A stretch of 64,000 nt of DNA from positions 868,001-932,000 of the forward strand of contig NZ_CP009962.1 of the NCBI RefSeq assembly GCF_000786695.1, in the 5' to 3' direction. This DNA comes from Collimonas arenae (GTDB lineage: Bacteria > Pseudomonadota > Gammaproteobacteria > Burkholderiales > Burkholderiaceae_D). Made by a program: the position numbers and the translations under genes. Of this stretch, positions 51,719 to 59,385 are shown in pieces (the first letter of the stretch is position 1; every line of letters begins with the position of its first letter). The notes under the pieces are model-generated. The model searched no databases, was not told where the DNA came from, and saw only the letters and a program-made list of their open reading frames with translations.

Positions 51719-53128
51719 ATGAATCACATCACCGATCTCGCCGCTTTGAAGAAAGCACCGCCCGAAGCCTTGTTGACGTCCCTCAAAGACTTGCTTGGCG
51801 AGCGTTTCTCGGTTGCCCTGGCAATGCGCGACCAGCATGGCCGCGACGCATCTTCGTATGACCCCATGCTGCCCGATGCGGTAGTGTTCGCCGAAACCAC
51901 TGAAGAAGTGGCGGCGGTGGTCAAGCTGTGCAGCGAACACCAGACCCCGGTCATTCCTTTCGGCAGCGGCACCTCGCTGGAAGGTCATGTTCTGGCGTTG
52001 CAGGGCGGTATCAGCATCGACCTGACGCGCATGAACCGGTTGCTGGCAATCCATGCAGAAGACTTGACGGCAACGGTGCAAGCCGGCGTTACCCGCAAAC
52101 AGCTGAATCACGAAATCAAGGATAGCGGACTATTCTTCCCGATCGATCCGGGCGCTGACGCTTCGATCGGCGGCATGGCGGCCACCCGCGCTTCCGGCAC
52201 CAATGCCGTGCGCTACGGCAGCATGCGGGAGAACACGCTTGCGCTAACCGTGGTGACTTCCGACGGCCGCATCATCAAGACCGGTACGCGCGCGAAGAAA
52301 TCGGCGGCGGGTTACGACCTGACGCGGATTTTTGTCGGCAGCGAAGGCACGCTGGGCGTGATCACCGAAGTGACGGTCAAGTTGTATCCGCAGCCGGAAG
52401 CCATTTCTGCTGCGGTATGTTCATTTGAAAATATCGCCGATGCAGTCAATGCAGTGATCCAGACCATACAGCTTGGCGTGCCGATTGCGCGGGTAGAGCT
52501 GCTGGATGAGAACGGCGTGCGCGCCATCAACGCGTATTCCAAGCTGGCGCTGCCGGAACAGTCCTTGCTGCTGTTTGAATTCCATGGCAGCGAGAATGGT
52601 GTAAAGGAACAAGCTGAAATCGTCCAGGAAGTCGTTGCCGATCATCACGCCACCGGTTTCGAATGGGCAACCCTGCCGGAAGACCGGTCTCGTTTGTGGA
52701 CTGCCCGCCACAATGCCTATTTCGCTTTGCTGCAATTGCGGCCGGGCAGCCGCGCGATTTCTACCGATTGCTGCGTGCCGATCTCGCGCCTGGCGGAGTG
52801 CATACTCGACACCAAAGCCGACTGCGAAGCGAACGGCATGGTGTACTCGATTATCGGCCACGTCGGCGATGGCAATTTCCATGCGCAGATGCTGGTCGAT
52901 CCGAATGACGTTGCCGACATCGCACGCGCCGAGGGCGTCAATGCGCGCATGGTGAGCCGCGCCATTGCCATGGACGGCACGTGCACCGGCGAGCACGGAG
53001 TTGGCTTGCACAAGATGGATTTCCTGATCGAAGAACATGGGATTGAAGCGATCGCCACCATGCGCGCGCTGAAACACGCCTTCGATCCCAAGAACATCAT
53101 GAATCCCGGCAAGATCATCCGGTGGTAA
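51719..53128 (+). CDS. FAD-binding oxidoreductase, D-lactate dehydrogenase (cytochrome) type
   Basis: A 469-residue protein of the VAO/PCMH flavoprotein family. The FAD-binding domain has PVIPFGSGTSLEGH, PGADASIGGMAATRASGTNAVRYG and IFVGSEGTLGVITEVTVKLYP; the C-terminal domain has IGHVGDGNFHAQM, GTCTGEHGVGLHKM and FDPKNIMNPGKI. It oxidises a D-2-hydroxy acid, most likely D-lactate, passing electrons to the respiratory chain. The ATG at 51719 follows AAGGAG by eight bases. A LysR gene starts 20 bases downstream. Confidence 0.9.
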   Translation: MNHITDLAALKKAPPEALLTSLKDLLGERFSVALAMRDQHGRDASSYDPMLPDAVVFAETTEEVAAVVKLCSEHQTPVIPFGSGTSLEGHVLALQGGISIDLTRMNRLLAIHAEDLTATVQAGVTRKQLNHEIKDSGLFFPIDPGADASIGGMAATRASGTNAVRYGSMRENTLALTVVTSDGRIIKTGTRAKKSAAGYDLTRIFVGSEGTLGVITEVTVKLYPQPEAISAAVCSFENIADAVNAVIQTIQLGVPIARVELLDENGVRAINAYSKLALPEQSLLLFEFHGSENGVKEQAEIVQEVVADHHATGFEWATLPEDRSRLWTARHNAYFALLQLRPGSRAISTDCCVPISRLAECILDTKADCEANGMVYSIIGHVGDGNFHAQMLVDPNDVADIARAEGVNARMVSRAIAMDGTCTGEHGVGLHKMDFLIEEHGIEAIATMRALKHAFDPKNIMNPGKIIRW

Positions 53129-53148
53129 GTCCAGCGAAAAAATCAGCC

Positions 53149-54054
53149 ATGTCGAATAAAACGCCCTTGGTCAATCGCTTGCCGCCGGTGCATGCCTTGT
53201 CCGCTTTTGAAGCTGCCGCGCGCCATCATTCATTCGCGCTGGCGGCAGAAGAGCTTTGCATTACACCCTCGGCGCTGTCGCACCGGATCCGTTTGCTGGA
53301 AGATTTTGTCGGCGAACGCCTGTTTTCGCGCGAAGGGCGCACGGTGGCCCTGTCGGAATTCGGCCATCGTTATCTGGAAGTGGTGCGCAACGCCTTGCGC
53401 ACCCTGACTGAATTTCCGCTACCGCAACGGCACGTGCAGGTGCAGCCACGCGTCAAGATCACCGCGCCGCCGACGTTTGCGCGGCAGTTGCTGATTCCGC
53501 ATCTGCAGGGATTTGTCGATCTCCATCCTGATATCGTGGTGGAAATATTCCTGTCGGTGCCGCTGTACGACCTGAGCCTGACCGAGAGCGATCTGGAAGT
53601 ACGTTTTGGCGCCGGCAAGTATCCCAATACCACGACCGAGAAGCTGTTCGAAGAGCCGACTTTCGCCGTCGCCAGCCCGGCATACCTGAAAAAGATCGGC
53701 CCGCTAAATCATCCTGCCGACCTGCGCAAGGCCAGTTTGCTGCGCTCGGCGCTAGAGCCTTGGCAACCTTGGTTTCAGGCCGCCGGACTGGACTGGTCGG
53801 AACCGTCCTCGGGTTTGCGCGCCGACGATCTGGGTTTGTTGCTGGAACTGGTGCGGCATGGCCACGGCGTCGGCCTGACGCGCAAGCATTTTGCGCGGGA
53901 ACTGATTGAACAAGGCAAGCTGGTGCAGTTGTTCGACATCAGCCTCACTTCGCCGCCGCATGCCTACTATCTGGTGTACCAGCAAAAGCCGCAGGAACGG
54001 CCGGAAGTGACGACATTTATCCATTGGATGAAAAGTACCTTCAGCCGCATGTGA
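53149..54054 (+). CDS. LysR family transcriptional regulator, GcvA-like
   Basis: A 301-residue regulator. The N-terminal winged HTH (LPPVHALSAFEAAARHHSFALAAEELCITPSALSHRIRLLEDFVGERLFSR, in shorter stretches) is of the GcvA group, which typically begins with LPPLxALRAFEAAAR. The effector-binding domain follows to the end. It lies between the D-lactate-type dehydrogenase and glcDEF, so it may regulate one or both; the close spacing suggests cotranscription with the former. A GTG at 53122 is a less likely start. Confidence 0.9.
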   Translation: MSNKTPLVNRLPPVHALSAFEAAARHHSFALAAEELCITPSALSHRIRLLEDFVGERLFSREGRTVALSEFGHRYLEVVRNALRTLTEFPLPQRHVQVQPRVKITAPPTFARQLLIPHLQGFVDLHPDIVVEIFLSVPLYDLSLTESDLEVRFGAGKYPNTTTEKLFEEPTFAVASPAYLKKIGPLNHPADLRKASLLRSALEPWQPWFQAAGLDWSEPSSGLRADDLGLLLELVRHGHGVGLTRKHFARELIEQGKLVQLFDISLTSPPHAYYLVYQQKPQERPEVTTFIHWMKSTFSRM

Positions 54055-54140
54055 ACAAGCCCCGGTTGCGCTCGGCAATGGCTGAAAATATTTCACAGGC
54101 GGCATGCAAGGTTTTCAGGCGGAATCGACAGGAAAGCGCC

Positions 54141-54167
54141 TTGCCGGCTTCACAATGGCCTTATACT
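54141..54167 (+). promoter_or_regulatory. Weak candidate promoter of glcDEF
   Basis: TTGCCG (54141-54146) and TATACT (54162-54167) are 15 bases apart, shorter than ideal, and would give a leader of about 40 bases before glcD. Confidence 0.3.
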
Positions 54168-54212
54168 TGCTTGGATACCTGTCAATAATCACACAACAGC
54201 CGGGACGCCAGC

Positions 54213-55724
54213 ATGAACTTGCCAGCCGCAGCGCCTGCTTCAAACGCCGCTGAATCAGCTTTCGACCCCGCCCGCCAGCAGCAAGTGGTGGCGGCGCTGC
54301 GTACCTTGCTGCCGCCGCATGCACTGCTGTTCAACGACGAAGATACGCGTCCCTACGAATGCGACGGCCTGGCCGCTTACCGCCAAAGCCCGATGGTGGT
54401 CGCCTTGCCTGAAACCGAAGCGCAGGTGATAGCGATTCTCAAGACTTGCCGCGACCTCAAGGTTCCGATCGTGCCGCGTGGCGCTGGTACCGGCCTCTCG
54501 GGCGGCACCTTGCCGATTGCTGACGGCGTAGTGCTGTCTACCGCCAAATTCACCCGTATCGTCAAACTCGATCCCTATGCGCGCACCGCCGTGGTGCAGC
54601 CGGGCGTGCGCAACCTGGCGATTTCCGAGGCCGCGGGGCCGCATAATCTGTACTACGCGCCGGATCCGTCTTCGCAGATTGCATGCACCATAGGCGGCAA
54701 TGTCGCCGAGAATTCCGGCGGCGTGCATTGCCTCAAATACGGCTTGACGGTGCATAACGTGCTGCGGGTCCGGATGGTCACTATCGATGGCGAGATCGTC
54801 GAACTGGGCGGCGGCGCGCTGGATGCGCCGGGGCTGGATCTGCTGGCGGTTTTCATCGGTTCGGAAGGCATGCTTGGCGTGGTGACCGAAGTGACGGTTA
54901 AGCTCATCCCTAAGCCGCAAGCAGCGCGTGTCATCATGGCATCGTTCGACGACGCGGTCGCTAGCGGCAATGCGGTGGCCAACGTGATTGCCGCCGGCAT
55001 CATTCCGGCCGGACTGGAAATGATGGACCGCACCAGCTCGCGGATGGTGGAACCCTTCGTCAAGGCCGGTTACGATACCGACGCCGCAGCGATCCTGTTG
55101 TGCGAATCGGATGGCACCACCGAAGAAGTGGAAGAGGAAATCGCCCGCATGAGCGATGTTCTCAGCGCCAGCGGTGCAACCCGGATTGAAGTCTCGACCT
55201 CGGAAGCCGAGCGCCTGCGCTTCTGGTCCGGCCGCAAGAACGCCTTCCCGGCCGCCGGCCGGATTTCTCCCGATTACTATTGCATGGATGGCACCATCCC
55301 GCGCAAGAATCTGGCGCAGGTGTTGCTTGGCATCGAGCAGATGGAAAGTAAATACGGTTTGCGCTGCGCCAATGTGTTCCATGCTGGTGACGGCAATTTG
55401 CATCCCTTGATTTTGTTCGATGCCAATGTACCCGGTGAATTTCATCGCGCCGAAGAATTCGGTGCTGAGATTCTTGAGTTGTGTGTGACTGTCGGTGGCA
55501 CCATCACCGGCGAGCACGGTGTCGGCATTGAAAAGATAAACTCGATGTGCGTGCAGTTTTCGCCGCTGGAGCGAGAGGCGTTCTTCAACGTCAAGCGCGC
55601 ATTCGACACAGCATTCCTGTTGAATCCGGACAAGGCGATTCCGACTTTGCAGCGTTGCGCCGAGTACGGAAAAATGCACGTACAGCGCGGCTTAATCAAG
55701 TTTCCTGATTTACCTCGGTTTTAA
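54213..55724 (+). CDS. glcD: Glycolate oxidase subunit GlcD
   Basis: A 503-residue FAD-linked subunit of the glycolate oxidase complex, which oxidises glycolate to glyoxylate at the membrane. FAD-domain motifs: VPIVPRGAGTGLSGGTLP, YYAPDPSSQIACTIGGNVAENSGG and FIGSEGMLGVVTEVTVKL. C-terminal: VFHAGDGNLHPLILFD and GTITGEHGVGIEKI. It is a paralogue of the protein at 51719 but carries the CTIGGNVAENSGG form typical of GlcD. glcE starts three bases after the stop. Confidence 0.95.
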   Translation: MNLPAAAPASNAAESAFDPARQQQVVAALRTLLPPHALLFNDEDTRPYECDGLAAYRQSPMVVALPETEAQVIAILKTCRDLKVPIVPRGAGTGLSGGTLPIADGVVLSTAKFTRIVKLDPYARTAVVQPGVRNLAISEAAGPHNLYYAPDPSSQIACTIGGNVAENSGGVHCLKYGLTVHNVLRVRMVTIDGEIVELGGGALDAPGLDLLAVFIGSEGMLGVVTEVTVKLIPKPQAARVIMASFDDAVASGNAVANVIAAGIIPAGLEMMDRTSSRMVEPFVKAGYDTDAAAILLCESDGTTEEVEEEIARMSDVLSASGATRIEVSTSEAERLRFWSGRKNAFPAAGRISPDYYCMDGTIPRKNLAQVLLGIEQMESKYGLRCANVFHAGDGNLHPLILFDANVPGEFHRAEEFGAEILELCVTVGGTITGEHGVGIEKINSMCVQFSPLEREAFFNVKRAFDTAFLLNPDKAIPTLQRCAEYGKMHVQRGLIKFPDLPRF

Positions 55725-55727
55725 GCT

Positions 55728-56810
55728 ATGGACCCACAACAATTTAAAGACCAGGCACGTGCGCAGATTCTTGACGCCGCCGCGGGTCATCGCATGCTGG
55801 AGATCCGTGGCGGCGGCAGCAAGCACTGGTACGGGCAGCAAGTGCAAGGCGACGTGCTGGATACGCGGGGCTACAGCGGAGTGGTCGACTATGAGCCGAC
55901 TGAACTGGTGATCACTGCCCGTTGCGGCACTCCCTTGGCTGAAATTGAAGCGCTGCTGGCGCAGCATCAGCAAATGCTGGCGTTCGAGCCGCCGCATTTC
56001 GGCAATGACGCAACATTCGGCGGCATGCTAGCCAGCGGCTTGTCCGGACCATCGCGGCAGGCAGTTGGCGCCTTGCGCGATTTTGTATTGGGCACGGTGC
56101 TGATGGATGGCAAAGGCGAGGTTCTGCACTTTGGTGGCCAGGTCATGAAGAACGTGGCGGGCTACGATGTCTCGCGCTTGCTGGCCGGTTCGCTGGGGAC
56201 CTTGGGTTTGATACTGGAAGCCTCTATAAAAGTACTGCCGCTCCCGGTTGCCGTCAGCAGCCGTCGCTTTTCGATGAGTGAGGCCGAGGCGATTCGCAAC
56301 CTCAATCAATGGGGCGGCCAACCCTTGCCGATTACCGCCAGCTGCTGGCATGACGGTAGTTTGACAATCAGGCTGGCAGGTGCCGAGGCCGCTGTGCACG
56401 CGGCAGAAAAAAAGCTCGGCGGCGATATCGTTGCCAATGCCGGCGAATTCTGGCAAGTCTTGCGCGAGCAGACGCATCCATATTTTGCGGGTGCCACAGA
56501 CAAGGCCTTGTGGCGCTTATCTGTGCCGTCGACCGCCGCGCCGCTGGCCTTGAGCGGAAGTACCTTGATCGAATGGGGTGGAGCGCAGCGCTGGCTGATT
56601 TCCGAGTCCGGCACGGCAGCGGAAGCAGCGATGATTCGCAGCGTGGTGAGTGACGCCGGTGGCCATGCCACGCTGTTCCGCGGCGCCGACAAAGATGTCG
56701 GTGCGTTTCAGCCATTGGCGCCTGTCGTCGCTCAAATTCATCGCCATTTGAAAGCCAGCTTCGATCCGTCGGCAATCTTCAATCGCGGCCGTATGTATCC
56801 GGATTTCTAG
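55728..56810 (+). CDS. glcE: Glycolate oxidase subunit GlcE
   Basis: A 360-residue second FAD-binding subunit of glycolate oxidase. It starts MDPQQFKDQARAQILDAAAG; IRGGGSKHWYG, GYSGVVDYEPTELVITARCGTPL, FEPPHFGNDATFGGMLASGLSGPSR and KNVAGYDVSRLLAGSLGTLGLI (in pieces) are family features. It is shorter than GlcD because the C-terminal domain is reduced, as is normal. It lies within the glcDEF operon, with 11 bases to glcF. Confidence 0.94.
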   Translation: MDPQQFKDQARAQILDAAAGHRMLEIRGGGSKHWYGQQVQGDVLDTRGYSGVVDYEPTELVITARCGTPLAEIEALLAQHQQMLAFEPPHFGNDATFGGMLASGLSGPSRQAVGALRDFVLGTVLMDGKGEVLHFGGQVMKNVAGYDVSRLLAGSLGTLGLILEASIKVLPLPVAVSSRRFSMSEAEAIRNLNQWGGQPLPITASCWHDGSLTIRLAGAEAAVHAAEKKLGGDIVANAGEFWQVLREQTHPYFAGATDKALWRLSVPSTAAPLALSGSTLIEWGGAQRWLISESGTAAEAAMIRSVVSDAGGHATLFRGADKDVGAFQPLAPVVAQIHRHLKASFDPSAIFNRGRMYPDF

Positions 56811-56821
56811 AAAACGCCTCC

Positions 56822-58072
56822 ATGCAAACCAATCTAGCCGATTTCATCAAGAACACCCGCGATGGCAAGGAAGCCGATGCGATCTTGCGCGCCTGCGTGC
56901 ATTGCGGCTTTTGTACCGCGACCTGTCCAACCTATCAATTGCTGGGCGATGAGCTGGATGGGCCGCGCGGGCGCATCTATCTCATCAAGCAGGTACTGGA
57001 GGGTAAGCCAGCCAGTGCCAAGACGCAAACGCATCTGGACCGTTGCCTGACTTGCCGCAATTGCGAATCGACCTGTCCATCGGGCGTCGAATATGGACGT
57101 TTGCTGGACATTGGCCGCAAGGTGGTAGAGAAGCAGGTCGGCCGTCCGCTTGCACAGAAAATCACCCGTACCGTGCTCAAGGAATTGTTGCCGCGGCAAT
57201 GGCTGTTCAAGCCGGCGATGGCCAGCGGCCAGTTGTTGCGGCCCTTGCTGCCGCAGAAATTGAAAAACAAGATACCGGAAAAACAGAATGCCGGCATCTG
57301 GCCGCAGCGGGAACATGCGCGCAAGATGCTGTTGCTTGACGGTTGCGTACAGCCGGCGATGTCGCCGAATATCAATAGCGCAACCGCCAGAGTGCTGAAT
57401 GCACTGGAAGTGCAGTTGCTGGTGGCGCCGAAAGCCGGGTGTTGCGGAGCGATCCGCTATCACTTGAATGACCAGCAAGGCGGCCTCGACGACATGCGTC
57501 GCAATATCGATGCCTGGTGGCCTTATGTCATTGGCAGCAATGGACAGGGTGTGGAAGCGATCGTGATGACGGCGTCTGGTTGCGGCGTCACCGTAAAGGA
57601 ATACGGCCATTTGCTGGCCGCGGATCCTCTCTATGCAGTGAAGGCAAAAGCCATTTCAGCGTTGACCAAGGATTTGAGTGAGATCCTGCCGGAGTTTGAA
57701 ATTGAACTGCAGCAGAAGCTGAGCGGAAAAATTTCCCAGCGTGTCGCCTATCATCCGCCGTGCACCTTGCAGCACGGCCAGCAAATCCGCGGCAAAGTCG
57801 AAGGTCTTCTGCGTGGCGTCGGCGTCGACGTGAAATTATGCGCGGACAGTCATTTATGTTGCGGGTCGGCCGGTACGTACTCGGTATTGCAGCCGGAACT
57901 GTCGTATCGCTTGCGCGATAACAAACTGGAAAATTTACAGGCTACCCAGCCCGACATGATCGTGTCGGCGAATATCGGCTGCCTGACGCATCTGCAATCG
58001 GGAACGGAGACTCCAGTCAGGCATTGGATAGAGCTGCTGGATCAGGCGCTTTGTGGGAATAAAAGCGTGTAG
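56822..58072 (+). CDS. glcF: Glycolate oxidase iron-sulfur subunit GlcF
   Basis: A 416-residue subunit with two [4Fe-4S] clusters, CVHCGFCTATCPTY near residue 24 and CLTCRNCESTCPSG near 75, and two CCG domains (GCCGAIRYHL and HLCCGSAGTYSV) that are thought to pass electrons to quinone. Full length. It is the last gene of glcDEF; its stop codon lies inside a REP-like hairpin. Confidence 0.95.
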   Translation: MQTNLADFIKNTRDGKEADAILRACVHCGFCTATCPTYQLLGDELDGPRGRIYLIKQVLEGKPASAKTQTHLDRCLTCRNCESTCPSGVEYGRLLDIGRKVVEKQVGRPLAQKITRTVLKELLPRQWLFKPAMASGQLLRPLLPQKLKNKIPEKQNAGIWPQREHARKMLLLDGCVQPAMSPNINSATARVLNALEVQLLVAPKAGCCGAIRYHLNDQQGGLDDMRRNIDAWWPYVIGSNGQGVEAIVMTASGCGVTVKEYGHLLAADPLYAVKAKAISALTKDLSEILPEFEIELQQKLSGKISQRVAYHPPCTLQHGQQIRGKVEGLLRGVGVDVKLCADSHLCCGSAGTYSVLQPELSYRLRDNKLENLQATQPDMIVSANIGCLTHLQSGTETPVRHWIELLDQALCGNKSV

Positions 58073-58102
58073 GCCGGAAGAACGCAGCGTCATCCGGCCT
58101 AC
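58069..58102. terminator. REP-like hairpin at the glcF/porin junction
   Basis: GTAGGCCGGA and TCCGGCCTAC form a perfect 10-bp stem around AGAACGCAGCGTCA. It includes the glcF stop codon and lies 25 bases from the convergent porin stop. There is no T-run, so it may be a repetitive element acting as a transcript end. Confidence 0.6.
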
Positions 58103-58126
58103 ATGCCCCTCAGTTGGAACTGATAG

Positions 58127-59308
58127 TTAGAACTGATGGCGAATGCCGATAGCTCCCACGAATTGCTTGCCATTCGAAGACGGCGAACCATTTTGCGAAT
58201 CGCCGACAACCGCCACTGCATTGACCGGCGTCACGCCATTGGCGCCCAAGGTCTGGCCGCGCGCCCGTTGATAGGCCTGCAAGAAATACAGCGCCGTGCG
58301 CTTGGAAAAATCGTAGGTCTGTTCAAGCGAAAGTTGCTGATAACGCGCCGGATCGCTGATACCGTTCGCTGCCGATTCGCGGGTGTAGCTATAACCGGCT
58401 GCCAGCGTGATTGCCGGTGTCAGCTTGTAGGTTGATATCAGCCCGGCAGTATTGAAAGTCGCCTGGTGCGTGAACAGCGATGCGGTTCCCGGCGTCATTT
58501 GGACATTTGAAAAATTCAGGCCCAGCATCCATTTGTCCGACGGGTTGTAGCGCGCCGCAGCCGCAATCATCTGCACCGATCTGGCGGAGGCATAACCGGC
58601 ATTGACCGGAGACTGGGCATAGCTGCCTGAAGTGACATTCGGATCCCACGGAGCAAAGCCCTTGAGATTATTATTGGTCAGCTTGACGTATCCCAAGGCG
58701 AGGCTCAGCGCGTTGTAGTCATAGCGCAATGCCGCACTGGAAGAATTACCGGCGCTGATATTGCCAGCGTTTTCTCCAAAACCGTACAAGGCGCTGGCTT
58801 GGAAACCCGAAATCACAGGGCTTGCATACACCAGCGAATTGTTAATCCGTATGGTGGTGTCGAGGCCGTCAAGATCGCCGGGATGTGCGCCGGTGGCGCC
58901 GGTCAGCACGCCTGTCGGCCCCAGTCCACCGACATAACGCCAGTATGGCGTGTACTGGCGGCCGAGTGTGAACGTACCGTATCTGGCATCGCTCAGGCCG
59001 ACAAAAGCCTGGCGGTTGAACGCCTTTGTGGCGTCGCTCTGGGCACCGGTATTGATGCTGAAGCCTTGCTCCAGGGTGAAAATGGCCTTGCTGCCGCCAC
59101 CCAGGTCTTCGCTGCCCATAAAGCCTAGTTTGCTGGCGTTCAGATTGCCGCTGTTCATATAGGTGTTGGAATTGCCGCGCTGATTGCTTGAATAAACAAT
59201 TGCCGCATCAGCCGTGCCATAGATGGTGACGCTGGTTTGTGCTTGCGCATAACCGACGCCGCTGATCGCGGCCGTTGCCAGCAATAATGTGAGTGTGTTG
59301 TATTTCAT
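58127..59308 (-). CDS. Gram-negative outer-membrane porin
   Basis: A 393-residue trimeric beta-barrel porin of the Burkholderiales OmpC/Omp32 type. The signal peptide (MKYNTLTLLLATAAISGVGYAQA) is followed by QTSVTIYGTADAAIVY, the usual first strand. LGFMGSEDLGGGSKAIFTLEQGF, RQAFVGLSDARYGTFTLGRQYTPYW and the C-terminal aromatic end RHQF, needed for barrel assembly, are present. AGGAG precedes the ATG. It is the last gene of the GH31 operon and lies 77 bases after it, so it may serve sugar entry. Confidence 0.95.
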   Translation of the reverse strand: MKYNTLTLLLATAAISGVGYAQAQTSVTIYGTADAAIVYSSNQRGNSNTYMNSGNLNASKLGFMGSEDLGGGSKAIFTLEQGFSINTGAQSDATKAFNRQAFVGLSDARYGTFTLGRQYTPYWRYVGGLGPTGVLTGATGAHPGDLDGLDTTIRINNSLVYASPVISGFQASALYGFGENAGNISAGNSSSAALRYDYNALSLALGYVKLTNNNLKGFAPWDPNVTSGSYAQSPVNAGYASARSVQMIAAAARYNPSDKWMLGLNFSNVQMTPGTASLFTHQATFNTAGLISTYKLTPAITLAAGYSYTRESAANGISDPARYQQLSLEQTYDFSKRTALYFLQAYQRARGQTLGANGVTPVNAVAVVGDSQNGSPSSNGKQFVGAIGIRHQF

Positions 59309-59385
59309 GTCTCCTCCGAGGTGTTACTGTTTTAACCGAAGCAGCGTGCTGTCGATTTTTATATGTTGGATAGCTTTGGCTTGGA

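Noticed and set aside
51630..51720. Second promoter for the D-lactate-type dehydrogenase at TAAAAT near 51691
   Set aside because: No -35 at a suitable distance, so it was left out of the feature list.
54255..55679. 474-codon minus-strand frame opposite glcD
   Set aside because: glcD has all its family motifs; the antisense frame has no domain and no ribosome site.
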